This document shows positions 17,988 to 26,025 of a stretch of 45,978 nt of DNA, in pieces. Within the stretch, counting starts at the first letter, position 1, and every line of letters begins with the position of its first letter. The stretch covers positions 1-45,978 of IMG/VR virus record IMGVR_UViG_3300048921_000199, one strand, 5' to 3'. The DNA is from a virus. The notes beneath the pieces were generated by a model. It saw only the letters and a program-made list of their open reading frames with translations. It had not been told where the DNA came from and made no database searches. The position numbers were made by a program, and so were the translations under genes.

Positions 17988-18015
17988 AGCGCCCCCGCAG
18001 GGGCGCTTTTCTTTT
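17988..18015 (+). terminator. intrinsic terminator after integrase
   Basis: AGCGCCCC (17988-17995) pairs with GGGGCGCT (18000-18007), followed by TTTTCTTTT. It lies between convergent genes; on the other strand the T run is poor. Confidence 0.8.
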
Positions 18016-18017
18016 GG

Positions 18018-18332
18018 TCAGTGCGCAGGCATCTTGCGCGGTCGGCCGACAATCGGCTTGCGCGGCTCGCGCTTCGCCTCAGGCGGGCTGGTTTCGATCG
18101 GCGGCGCGGCGGGCTTACTGCCGTCACGCGCCCATGCCATCGCGACCGAACGCAGCCATCGCGGGCGCTTCAAGCCGCTGATACGCGGCGGCAGTCGATC
18201 AGGGTGAGCAGTCGAGTAAATGCGGATCGTCTCGGCCTTGTACCCGAGGAATTTTCCGAGCTGCGCAGCCGTCCACACTTCATCGTCATCAGCGCGTGCC
18301 ATTTCCTTCGCTTGTTCTTCATTCGTGTCCAT
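18018..18332 (-). CDS. small helix-turn-helix protein, possible excisionase
   Basis: 104 residues; the start is set by GAGG six bases before the ATG. The centre (VWTAAQLGKFLGYKAETIR, then PDRLPPR and RPRWLRSVAMAWAR) has the pattern of a MerR/AlpA-like winged helix that binds DNA. The C-terminal 35 residues are basic and proline-rich. Being last in the early operon and next to the integrase suggests an excisionase or directionality factor; that role is inference. Confidence 0.72.
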   Translation of the reverse strand: MDTNEEQAKEMARADDDEVWTAAQLGKFLGYKAETIRIYSTAHPDRLPPRISGLKRPRWLRSVAMAWARDGSKPAAPPIETSPPEAKREPRKPIVGRPRKMPAH

Positions 18333-18346
18333 TGTGTACCTCTTCG

Positions 18347-18739
18347 CTAGTTCGTTGCGGTCGCCGCGCGCTCGACGCACTCAGCGATGTATCGATTAAC
18401 CATTACGCGCAAGTCGTCTTGCTGCTCGCGCGTCAGCTTGTCGAAATTCGGCGGCATGAATCCCTGTACTGGCGTCTCGATCACGTCAGGCATGTCATCG
18501 GTCACGAACTCCCAATCGAATCCGCCGCGCGCGCCTTCCTCTGCAATCTCGAACGCCAAACACTTCAACAGGCCCGCGATCGTATCTGCACGATCGCGCA
18601 GGCCCGACGCGACGTATGCAATCGACGCGACCGCACCCGCGAAGAACGTCAGCCGCACGTCCTCGCGCAGCGCATCAGGCAAATCGGGCGACACACATTC
18701 GGACTCGTAACGCTGATACTCGTTTTGCAGCATTCCCAT
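18347..18739 (-). CDS. hypothetical early protein
   Basis: 130 residues, acidic, mostly helical, with a short hydrophobic stretch (LTFFAGAVASIAYVASGL) too weak to be a sure membrane span. GAGGGG lies five bases before the ATG. It is in the leftward early operon. No known family is recognised. Confidence 0.75.
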   Translation of the reverse strand: MGMLQNEYQRYESECVSPDLPDALREDVRLTFFAGAVASIAYVASGLRDRADTIAGLLKCLAFEIAEEGARGGFDWEFVTDDMPDVIETPVQGFMPPNFDKLTREQQDDLRVMVNRYIAECVERAATATN

Positions 18740-18750
18740 GTCCGCCCCTC

Positions 18751-19128
18751 TCAGTCATTGCGCGTCTGGTCGTCGCGCTGCATGTCATAGCGTGCGCGCA
18801 GCACGTCATCGGCGCGCTGCACTTGCTCCTGCGTCCAGTGTTGCAGGTAGACCTTCACAGGCGGCACGGCCGACAGATGCGTCGGGCTGTTCACATAGAA
18901 CTTGTACCCCTTGTCGGTCGGTTCGACGTGCCACCCCGCGACGAGCAGCGGAATCAGATCGTCGGGGTTCACGCCGCCGCAGTAGCTACACGTGCGCGGC
19001 TTCGCCACCGTGCCGGGCCACTGGTCATCCGGGCGGCTCCATCGCGTCGTCATCCATTGATCCTCGGGATTGACGAGCGCCACGAGGCGGCGCGGGCAAT
19101 TAAAGAATCGTTGCGCTTCGTTGTTCAT
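18751..19128 (-). CDS. hypothetical protein with CxxC
   Basis: 125 residues with Trp-rich segments and a single CSYCGG pair that could be half of a metal site. GAGG lies six bases before the ATG, and its 5' end overlaps the upstream gene by 29 bases. Function unknown. Confidence 0.75.
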   Translation of the reverse strand: MNNEAQRFFNCPRRLVALVNPEDQWMTTRWSRPDDQWPGTVAKPRTCSYCGGVNPDDLIPLLVAGWHVEPTDKGYKFYVNSPTHLSAVPPVKVYLQHWTQEQVQRADDVLRARYDMQRDDQTRND

Positions 19129-19375
19129 CGCTCACCTCTTCCGTGATCGGCAGAAAATAGAACGTCGCGCCGCCCGTGTCGCCGACATGCACGCGAGACA
19201 GCGCGCCGTGCTCCCACATGACGAGCGTGAGGCCGCGAACGCGCGCATAGTCCGTGTCGAGCGCGTTAGCGATTTCCTTGTTCGTCATTCCCTGATTCCC
19301 GTTTTCGGTCAGCACTTCGAGAACCCGCGTCCACGAAAGCGGGCTTCGATACTCGACCATTTCGCGCTGCTTCAT
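19100..19375 (-). CDS. small winged-helix protein
   Basis: 91 residues. WTRVLEVLTENGNQGMTNKEIANAL followed by VRGLTLVMWEHGALSRV reads as a winged helix-turn-helix of the type that binds DNA, ending in a beta-hairpin-like GGATFYFLP. GAGG lies five bases before the ATG. It resembles two other small winged-helix products of this operon (21922-22131 and 22128-22547). Target unknown. Confidence 0.75.
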   Translation of the reverse strand: MKQREMVEYRSPLSWTRVLEVLTENGNQGMTNKEIANALDTDYARVRGLTLVMWEHGALSRVHVGDTGGATFYFLPITEEVSDEQRSATIL

Positions 19376-19404
19376 AAGTACCTCTAACAGAAAGCCAGTT
19401 TAGA

Positions 19405-19441
19405 AACCCCCGAAAAATTCACGTCGCTTTTTTCAGGGGTT
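19405..19441. other. long hairpin between early genes
   Basis: AACCCCCGAAAAA (19405-19417) pairs almost fully with TTTTTTCAGGGGTT (19428-19441) around a ten-base loop. No T run follows on either strand, so it is more likely a processing or stability element, or a weak terminator, than a standard terminator. Confidence 0.5.
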
Positions 19442-19446
19442 CGTGG

Positions 19447-19671
19447 TTAAAGCCACGTCTCGACTATCTGCGCTTCGTCGCGCGGGTCGCGATCGATTCG
19501 ATACAGGCCGAACGGCTTGAGGTGCGCCCGCACCTCTTCCAACGTGTCCCCCGTGAAGAACTCACGATGAGATACGAGAACGCCGCCATCGCTTTTCGCG
19601 TAGCAGCGCCGCGCGACATACCCATTCGGGTAGTCGCTCGGCCGTTCATAAATGACCCACATCGAAAACAT
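19447..19671 (-). CDS. hypothetical small protein
   Basis: 74 residues, compact alpha/beta look (MWVIYERPSDYPNGYVARR, then LVSHREFFTGDTLEEVRAHL). It starts two bases after the upstream gene's stop, with GGAG about ten bases before the ATG. The WVIYERPSDYP opening reminds me of short phage proteins of unknown role; no function is claimed. Confidence 0.75.
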   Translation of the reverse strand: MFSMWVIYERPSDYPNGYVARRCYAKSDGGVLVSHREFFTGDTLEEVRAHLKPFGLYRIDRDPRDEAQIVETWL

Positions 19672-19673
19672 CG

Positions 19674-21080
19674 CTACTGCGCTCCGTTTGCGCTCGACAC
19701 GTAAGCGTCAAGCCACTTTTTCAACGCGGACACGGTGCCGTTAATGGGAACGTATGCGATGCCTGCTGCCTTCGCTTCGCGCTTGAACCGCGCCCCGCCC
19801 CACTCGTCCATGATCAGCACCACATCACGCGCGCCCTTGTCCTTCAATTTCACGCCGCCTTCCTCCCGATGCTTCGCAAAGTCCACATCGAGCACGTCGC
19901 CGTAGGCATGCTTGATTTCTGCAATTTGCTGGTTGAGCAGACCGCAGATCAAGACCTTCGGCTTGTGGGCCGGGCGCTTGATCACAATCTGTTCGCTCGG
20001 CGCAGCGCCCGGCGTGAACCCGGCGCGCGCCGCCGACACCAGCCCTTCAATCTGTTCCTCGATATCGGCATACAGCGATGCGCCGATTTCGTTGATCACC
20101 GTGCGCGCGACCTTGTTGGCGAACATTCGCACGATGCCTTCGAATGACATTGCGGCGAGCCGCTCGTTAACAGCTTCGTCGATAGACTGCTCGCGCGCCG
20201 CCGCTTTCTCTGCTGCGATCCGTTCGGCCTCAGCGCGTTCGTGCGCTTCGTGCGCGTCGCGCACCGCTTGCTCTTGCCGTTCACGCTCCAATCGCCGAGC
20301 GTCCTCTTCGCGCGCTTGCGCTTGCTCACGTGCGAGCGCTTCGGCCTGCTCGGTGTCCTGCACTTGTTTCCACAACTGGTCAATCCATTTCACGTCGCCG
20401 AACGTCGCAATCGTGCGTTGCTTGTCGTCGGTCAGCTCGTACTGCATCGCTTTGCGGATCGCTTCGAGGGGCTTCATCCCGTCGAATCCGCGCATCAGCT
20501 CAAGCGACTTACGCGCAATTTTCAGCTTGTCATCGTCGTCCCATCGAACGTGCGTCTTACGTTCGGCGTGATGTTCGACCGGCGCGGGCGGCTCACTACT
20601 CGACGGTGCTGCGTCGTCGAGTTCAAGCGCGGTCTGTTCCGGCTCGCTGGCGGCTTTCGCCTCTTCGGGTGCGTCGATCACTGCGCTTGCGTCCACGGTC
20701 GTCTCCTGTGCCTTGCTCGCGAGTTCTGCGCGCATCTGCGCAAAGTAAAAGGTCAAGCCCTCCCGCAGTCTCGATTGCGGGTTCCCCGCAGCGCTATAGA
20801 ACGGGCGCTGTCTCGTCGTCAGCAGTGCGTGCGCCTGCGCGCGGTCGGCTGCTTGATAGTCCGAAAGGTTCGGCTCTTGCTCTTGAATCTCGATTGCTTT
20901 GGCGACGACTGCTCGCCATTCTGGTTCTGTCCATGTAACGCGCAGCGCTCCGAGCTGCGTTTTTATATCGTCGTGCGCTGCTGCTGATTTCTTGCTGCTG
21001 CCGCTGCGCGGCGGCGTGCCCGATACTGCGTTCGTCTCACGTGCGCGGAGAACACGACCTTGCATGTAGGGATGGCGCAT
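19674..21080 (-). CDS. large coiled-coil early protein with Rossmann-like tail
   Basis: 468 residues; the ATG chosen has AGGAG five bases upstream, better than the GTG two codons earlier. Order: basic N-terminus; helical region (about 40-130); acidic Pro/Ala linker; helical region (about 175-245); highly charged Arg/Glu/Ala coiled coil (about 245-310); then a C-terminal alpha/beta domain from about 375 (PKVLICGLLNQQIAEIK, DVVLIMDEWGG, GIAYVPINGTVSALKKWL). The tail resembles DUF2325-type domains, in which a parallel sheet ends in a helix. No enzymatic motif seen. Confidence 0.78.
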   Translation of the reverse strand: MRHPYMQGRVLRARETNAVSGTPPRSGSSKKSAAAHDDIKTQLGALRVTWTEPEWRAVVAKAIEIQEQEPNLSDYQAADRAQAHALLTTRQRPFYSAAGNPQSRLREGLTFYFAQMRAELASKAQETTVDASAVIDAPEEAKAASEPEQTALELDDAAPSSSEPPAPVEHHAERKTHVRWDDDDKLKIARKSLELMRGFDGMKPLEAIRKAMQYELTDDKQRTIATFGDVKWIDQLWKQVQDTEQAEALAREQAQAREEDARRLERERQEQAVRDAHEAHERAEAERIAAEKAAAREQSIDEAVNERLAAMSFEGIVRMFANKVARTVINEIGASLYADIEEQIEGLVSAARAGFTPGAAPSEQIVIKRPAHKPKVLICGLLNQQIAEIKHAYGDVLDVDFAKHREEGGVKLKDKGARDVVLIMDEWGGARFKREAKAAGIAYVPINGTVSALKKWLDAYVSSANGAQ

Positions 21081-21082
21081 AT

Positions 21083-21733
21083 TCACTCCTGAGTTGGTTG
21101 ATTCACTGGTGGCAGATAGCCCGCAACCGTTTGCGCTCGAAGGCGCACAGCACCGCGCGCTACTGCGTCCTCACCTGCTATCGCGAGTAATTTCTCGACC
21201 CCTGCATTTACTGCGCTTGCTGCTTCGTCTCGTGTTGCAAGACGACCTTCCTTGAACCAGCGCACGTGATCAGGTTCGCCAAGCTCGAACAAAAGCGAGT
21301 GCGCACCCTGAAACACGCGGGCGGTACTTGAAACCCATTCAATGATCACGCCGGGATTTTCGATATCAAGTCCATCGGGCTTGACGGCGGCACCGGGTTT
21401 ACCCGCTTCGCGTCGGCGTGCCTTCGGCAGCGCGAGGAACGGGCAAACTTGTACCGCGTAAAAAGCACAATCCCTATGCGACGGCGGTTCCGAATGAACG
21501 CGGTTCATCGCGCCCATCGCGCCGATCAGAAACGACCGATACCGGCCCAGCCCGCCGCCGCATATCCAGCAACGATGCCCGATCACGGCTTGCTCGACCT
21601 TGCGAGCGTCCGCGATCCGAAAGTCGGGCCGACCGCCGACAAGCGCCGTGAACCACGGCACCGGATACCCGCGCTCGTCGCGCGGCAGTGCTGCCATGTG
21701 CTGCGGGATGGGAACCCGCGAGAGTGTATTCAT
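21083..21733 (-). CDS. hypothetical protein with zinc-type cysteines
   Basis: 216 residues. RCWICGGGLGRY plus a later HRDCAFYAVQVCPFL suggest a small metal site near the middle. No binding site precedes the ATG, so translation may start on a leaderless or short-leader message, or further in. It overlaps the next gene region. It resembles conserved proteins of unknown role seen in phages; I recognise no activity. Confidence 0.72.
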   Translation of the reverse strand: MNTLSRVPIPQHMAALPRDERGYPVPWFTALVGGRPDFRIADARKVEQAVIGHRCWICGGGLGRYRSFLIGAMGAMNRVHSEPPSHRDCAFYAVQVCPFLALPKARRREAGKPGAAVKPDGLDIENPGVIIEWVSSTARVFQGAHSLLFELGEPDHVRWFKEGRLATRDEAASAVNAGVEKLLAIAGEDAVARGAVRLRAQTVAGYLPPVNQPTQE

Positions 21734-21921
21734 ATGTGTAATTAATCATCAGCGCACCTGTAGCAGTTCGGCGCTATCAGACCAACCCGTGATTCTATCG
21801 CATCGCGATTTAAATTACGGTATGGAGATAGATTGGAATCAGTATGGTGCGACGTAAGTTAGACGACGTTACGAGGTGTAACTAAACGTAAATGACGCTG
21901 GATCACCTCGTTAACACTGCT
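21734..21921. other. short intergenic region with inverted repeat
   Basis: 188 bases within the early operon, AT-richer than its surroundings. GTTACGAGGTG (21868-21878) is nearly the inverse of CACCTCGTTAAC (21904-21915), which could be an operator or a weak hairpin. A minus-strand promoter for the genes below may lie here; no good -35/-10 pair stands out. Confidence 0.45.
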
Positions 21922-22131
21922 TTACATCGAGCTGAACATGACTTCCGTTTTGCCTTCCGACGTGTGACGCACGCCGACCCGACGCACCCGACCCCGCTTG
22001 ATCAGGGTGGTGATCGTCTCCGAAACCCGCTCGGCGCGGGGTGCCTTTGCTCTGATCTCGGCCGCCGTGAGAATGAATCCCGGTTTCAGCACCGACAGGA
22101 CGATTTCAGCCGTCGTATCTACCTTGCTCAC
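21922..22131 (-). CDS. small winged-helix protein
   Basis: 69 residues from a GTG start that overlaps the upstream stop (GTGA) and has GGGAGG five bases before it. FILTAAEIRAKAPRAERVSETITTLIKRGRVRRVG is a clear small winged helix. It probably regulates early genes or assists the neighbouring recombination proteins; role unknown. Confidence 0.78.
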   Translation of the reverse strand: MSKVDTTAEIVLSVLKPGFILTAAEIRAKAPRAERVSETITTLIKRGRVRRVGVRHTSEGKTEVMFSSM

Positions 22132-22547
22132 TTTGCCCTCCCGAAAATCATGCACAGGTGCCGCCAGAGGGCGCGCGCGTCCTCGACGTTGACTTGTATC
22201 GTCTCGCGCCCGAGCGGCATGAGGATCAGCATGTCGCTGACCTTGGCGTGACCACTGCGGGGCTTCTCGCGCGTCTCTACGGGTTTTTCCGGAATAACGT
22301 CTGTGACGTAGCGATAGCGGTACATGAGCCGCCCGCCGCGCGCGCCGTTCGTTTTCTCGCGCGTCAAGCACCGCAGATCGTGCAGCTTCGAGAGGACGGC
22401 AGCAGCCGCATTCGGATCCAGTTCGAGCTGCTCGGCCAGCTCAGGGCTACTGATCCCGTCCGGGTATCGCTCGCGGGTCGCGCGCAGCCACGTGAGGGCG
22501 CGGCGGGTCAACGTCGGGGTTTCTTTCGTGCTGTCGTCGTCAGTCAT
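22128..22547 (-). CDS. winged-helix DNA-binding protein
   Basis: 139 residues. The start at 22547 overlaps the upstream ATPase stop (ATGACTGA). Residues about 12-75 (LTRRALTWLRATRERYPDGISSPELAEQLELDPNAAA and on) form a winged helix. The C-terminal part is beta-like (MLILMPLGRETIQVNVEDARALW). It is tightly coupled to the recombination ATPase. Function otherwise unknown. Confidence 0.75.
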   Translation of the reverse strand: MTDDDSTKETPTLTRRALTWLRATRERYPDGISSPELAEQLELDPNAAAAVLSKLHDLRCLTREKTNGARGGRLMYRYRYVTDVIPEKPVETREKPRSGHAKVSDMLILMPLGRETIQVNVEDARALWRHLCMIFGRAK

Positions 22548-24012
22548 TGCCGCCTCCGCGCTCGTTTTCGCCCGTCTTGATCCAGTGCGACTCCATGAAA
22601 CCGCGCTCGGGCGGCGGCAAGGTGCGCAGCGTCGCGAAGAGAAACGCGGCGTCGAGTTCTTTGTGCTGCACCAGATGCTCAAGCCATTGCAGCGCGCCAT
22701 TGCGGCCCCCTGTGTCGAGCACGTCGAACTCGTCGGCCGCGACGAAACGCAGGCCGGAATAGTGGGCGATCGCGACCGCGCACGACAGATCGGCCCGCCA
22801 CTTTTCCGACTTGGACAGCAGCGCGTAGGGTCGGCCGTCGGCAGTGATCGTCAACGCGGGGGTGACTGCGCATTGCTGGAACCCGTTCTGCGCCGCGAAG
22901 CCGCGCAGCGTCGCATTGAACCGGCCGAGCACGCCCCGCAGCAGCTCGGACGGCAGCCCTTCCGGCGCGGCCAGATCAGCAACCATCGTCCATTGCTTCA
23001 CGTCGGCGTGATACCCGCGCGCGGCTTCGGTGCGCTTCTCGCCTTCGGCTGCCTGCACTTGGATTGCCTCTTGCTCGCGGCGCTGCGTCGTCAGCGCGTC
23101 GAGCACCGAACGCAGCTCGTCGGCATGCTTGCGCGCCGCGACGTATTCACCTTCGAGGATCGTGAGGTCATTGCGCGTCGCATCGGTGGGCGGCTGGTAC
23201 GCGTCGAGTCGATCGCCGCTGATCATGAGCAGGCCGCCGCAGTGGGCGCACGGCTGCGCCTGCGCCGCGCGCGCGGCGAACCGCATCCGTTCCTCGATCG
23301 CGCCAACCTCACGTTGAACGGCTTCAAGTTCGGGGCCGACCTCAGCGAGCCGGGCCACGACATGATCGAGATATTCAGGCGAGAACTCGACGACCGGCGA
23401 GGCCCAGGTATCACCCTTGCGCGACCCGTAGGTTTCGCCCGTGATCGCTTTCCACGCCGCGCGCGCCTGCTTCGCCTGATCGATCGCATACGCGTGCATC
23501 ATTTCAAAACCGCCGTGCATGAGCGTTGCGGCCTCGCTCGCGTGCATGGGGCTGACTTCGTGATCGACGAGAATTTGCTCAACGTCGGACGGCTCGATGC
23601 TCGCGTCGAGCAGGTGGAACAGCAGCATGCGGCGCTCGTCGGTCGGCACGCTCGCGAACAGTGTCGGATCGAGCACGAACGGCAGGTATTCCGGCTGCGG
23701 GATCGGCGGGCCGTCCGCCGTCGTGACGCCTTCCGGCAGCGACACGCGGCGGATGCTCCGGCCGTCGTCGTGTTCCACGTGAAGCGCGATCACCGCCTCA
23801 CGGGAACCCTCAGAGACGAGCAGGGGCCAGTCGCCCGACTTGACGACGCGCGCGCCGCCGCCGTCGCCGAGCGCGGCGAAGCGTAGCGCCTCGATCAGCG
23901 ACGACTTGCCCGCGCCGTTCGAGCCGCAGATCAGCACGACCGGCTCGGTCGGCTCAACGTCGATTCTGAATGCCCCGCAGAAATTGCGGACGGCGAGACG
24001 GGTGACTTTCAT
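22540..24012 (-). CDS. Rad50/SbcC-like ATPase with zinc hook
   Basis: 490 residues. N-terminal Walker A GSNGAGKSS (30-38), a helical middle with a single CAHC (Cys255 and Cys258) at the apex, and a C-terminal half with a signature-like LSKSEKWRADLS (399-410) and Walker B FVAADEFD ending Asp427-Glu428. This is a short version of the SMC/Rad50 plan, in which two CxxC hooks share a zinc ion. Likely role: DNA end handling or recombination with the exonuclease and RecT. No SbcD-type nuclease gene is next to it. The start overlaps the previous stop (TAATG). Confidence 0.88.
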   Translation of the reverse strand: MKVTRLAVRNFCGAFRIDVEPTEPVVLICGSNGAGKSSLIEALRFAALGDGGGARVVKSGDWPLLVSEGSREAVIALHVEHDDGRSIRRVSLPEGVTTADGPPIPQPEYLPFVLDPTLFASVPTDERRMLLFHLLDASIEPSDVEQILVDHEVSPMHASEAATLMHGGFEMMHAYAIDQAKQARAAWKAITGETYGSRKGDTWASPVVEFSPEYLDHVVARLAEVGPELEAVQREVGAIEERMRFAARAAQAQPCAHCGGLLMISGDRLDAYQPPTDATRNDLTILEGEYVAARKHADELRSVLDALTTQRREQEAIQVQAAEGEKRTEAARGYHADVKQWTMVADLAAPEGLPSELLRGVLGRFNATLRGFAAQNGFQQCAVTPALTITADGRPYALLSKSEKWRADLSCAVAIAHYSGLRFVAADEFDVLDTGGRNGALQWLEHLVQHKELDAAFLFATLRTLPPPERGFMESHWIKTGENERGGGND

Positions 24013-24524
24013 TATTCGTCCTCCCCGCTCGGCTGCGGCGGCACGCTCGGCGGCTGCTGCGAACGGCGGCGCACTTGCTCGATCAGCGAGTTCGCGTCGC
24101 CGGTTCCGTTCCCGTCGAACATGTCTTTCTGCCGAATGTCTTTCTGCGGCGCGTCCGTCCCGCCCATGTGCTGACCGGCATCGGCCACGACGATGAGGCA
24201 TGCAAGCCCTTGCGCGTGACACAGCTCCATCGCGGACGGGTCGCGCTTCGCGAGACTGAACACAGCCTCGACCTTATCGGCGAACGTAACGCGCTTGAGT
24301 TCGGCCGCGACAGTCATCCGATCACCGGCTGCGATCAGCGTGACGGCCTGCCGCACGTTGTCGGTCACGCGCTTTTTGATGCGTTCAAGAATGTCCTGCT
24401 GCTCGTCAAACCCGACCTTGATCCAGATATCAGGCAACAGGCGCAGCTCTTGAACCAGCGCCGCGATCAAGTCGCCTGCGATCGTTTCCGTCGTCCGCAC
24501 CATCACATCGTTTTCCGTCGTCAT
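24012..24524 (-). CDS. hypothetical protein of recombination operon
   Basis: 170 residues from an ATG with GGAG eight bases upstream. Helical throughout, with ILERIKKRVTDNVRQAV and a hydrophobic LACLIVVADAG strand; a polar Gln/Pro-rich tail. Its place between RecT and the ATPase suggests a partner of one of them. No known domain recognised. Confidence 0.72.
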   Translation of the reverse strand: MTTENDVMVRTTETIAGDLIAALVQELRLLPDIWIKVGFDEQQDILERIKKRVTDNVRQAVTLIAAGDRMTVAAELKRVTFADKVEAVFSLAKRDPSAMELCHAQGLACLIVVADAGQHMGGTDAPQKDIRQKDMFDGNGTGDANSLIEQVRRRSQQPPSVPPQPSGEDE

Positions 24525-24600
24525 CGCACTTTCTCCGGGCAAAGTGAGGCCCGCAGCGCGCGCCATGCGCGCCGGTCGGGCACTCGGTCAAAGAGGGGGC

Positions 24601-25638
24601 TTAGTCGATCGCGCGGTTCCGCGATCGGCTCGGGGCGGGCGCAGGCTGGAATTCAGCGAGTCGCGCCTCGTACAGATTTGCCAGCTCGACAGATTCATCG
24701 TCCGGCACTGCGCCCAGCATGTTGGCGGCTGCGTTCAGCTCGTCAACGCTGCGCGCGTTCTTCATCGCGCTTTCGATTTCGAAATACGTCGGGGGCTGCG
24801 CGTCGTTCGGCAGCGCGGGGGGCGGCCCGCCGCGCCCGGCGTCGTGGTCGGTCACGTCGCGCTCGACCGGCTGATCCGGTTCGACTGCCGTAAAGTCGCC
24901 GTCGATCGTGAAGCCTTCGCCGAGCGCCGCCTCGGCCTGCAAAGCTTGCGTCAGCTCGACCGACATAGGCAGGTACTTGAGCACTTGCAAGAGCGGGATT
25001 TTGCGCGCGTACATTTCCCAGTTCTTGAACGAGTAGTGTCGCTGGCCGACCTTGTTGTTCTTGTCGCGGTGCTTCATCACGCGCACGATCGGCCACACTT
25101 CAATGATCGGCCATTCGCTACCGTTCACGCGACCGACCGCGTAGACGTGCGTGATTTTCTTCGGGTCGTCCTCGCCGTGCGGCCGGTGCGTGATGAAAGG
25201 CTTATCGCCCAGCGCATAGTCGAACTCGTCGCCTTCGAACACTGCGCCCGTCCACGCCGACGCGCGGCCCGCGCGCGCCACCAGATCGACCAGCCCGCGC
25301 CAGCCCGGAATGAACTGCGCTTCGTGCACGCCCTTTTGCGTGTTGAAGAACGGGACGAGATACCCCTGTCCGAGCACGCCGATTTCGAGGCCGAGCTGCG
25401 ACGATTTGATGACCTCGCCGAACACGCTGCGAAGCGTGCATTTCCGCAGGTCAGGGTTCTGGCTGAGGCTCGTCAACGCAAGGCGCGTGATCCGATCGCT
25501 GTTCAGATGCTTCGGCAGCGCCATGCGGAGCTGGTCGGCGTTCTTCTTGAAGAACGCTTCAACCTCCGTGAGCGAGTCAGCCGTGCGGACGGCGCGCGAC
25601 TTCTCGTCGCTCTGTTTCAGCTCTTGAATATTCGGCAT
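24601..25638 (-). CDS. recT: RecT-like single-strand annealing protein
   Basis: Anneals complementary single strands made by the exonuclease. 345 residues. The family core is clear: LTSLSQNPDLRKCTLRSVF, SSQLGLEIGVLGQGYLVPF, HEAQFIPGWRGLVDLVARAG, and WPIIEVWPIVRVMKHRD. A long acidic, proline-rich C-terminal tail follows. The start is set by GGAG eight bases before the ATG. Confidence 0.94.
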   Translation of the reverse strand: MPNIQELKQSDEKSRAVRTADSLTEVEAFFKKNADQLRMALPKHLNSDRITRLALTSLSQNPDLRKCTLRSVFGEVIKSSQLGLEIGVLGQGYLVPFFNTQKGVHEAQFIPGWRGLVDLVARAGRASAWTGAVFEGDEFDYALGDKPFITHRPHGEDDPKKITHVYAVGRVNGSEWPIIEVWPIVRVMKHRDKNNKVGQRHYSFKNWEMYARKIPLLQVLKYLPMSVELTQALQAEAALGEGFTIDGDFTAVEPDQPVERDVTDHDAGRGGPPPALPNDAQPPTYFEIESAMKNARSVDELNAAANMLGAVPDDESVELANLYEARLAEFQPAPAPSRSRNRAID

Positions 25639-25651
25639 CGTTTTATCTCCG

Positions 25652-25837
25652 TCAATCGTTCCACGTCGCAGGATCGACCGCCTCTGCGGTGCCCCAAGTG
25701 CAGGGGCCGCACATACGGCCGTGATAGACCAGCTTGCCGTTGCGCCAGCCGTCAACCGTGGGCGATTCGCCGCACTGGATGCACTCGCCGTCATAGTCGG
25801 GCAACCACTGATCCACTTTCGTTACTTCGTCGTCCAT
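25652..25837 (-). CDS. small zinc-ribbon protein
   Basis: 61 residues with two Cys pairs, CIQC (about 19-22) and CGPC (about 43-46), the spacing of a single zinc ribbon. GAGG lies five bases before the ATG. Small proteins of this kind often accompany recombination genes; partner unknown. Confidence 0.8.
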   Translation of the reverse strand: MDDEVTKVDQWLPDYDGECIQCGESPTVDGWRNGKLVYHGRMCGPCTWGTAEAVDPATWND

Positions 25838-26025
25838 GTTTTCCTCGCGAGAAATTGCGCTACGGCTTCGTCCACTTCGGCCTTGCTGAACGCTGCGGGC
25901 GGGCGCTTCGTTTTCTTCGGCGTGGCCTTGACGCCGACCTCACCGCTCCCCCACTTCACTTGCGCGTTACGCTCGCGCGTCGGCTTCGCCGCGACCAAAT
26001 CGGCGTCGTCGTCCGTCTCGTTCAT
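25822..26025 (-). CDS. small basic protein of recombination operon
   Basis: 67 residues; the start overlaps the exonuclease stop (ATGA). Lys/Pro-rich middle (KATPKKTKRPPAAFSKAEVDEAV), likely unstructured with a short C-terminal helix. It may bind DNA or a partner protein; no family recognised. Confidence 0.75.
   Translation of the reverse strand: MNETDDDADLVAAKPTRERNAQVKWGSGEVGVKATPKKTKRPPAAFSKAEVDEAVAQFLARKTWTTK

Noticed and set aside
22324-23886. A 520-codon plus-strand frame opposite the zinc-hook ATPase
   Set aside because: The minus frame has Walker A, Walker B and CxxC motifs; the plus frame is low-complexity and Arg/His-rich.
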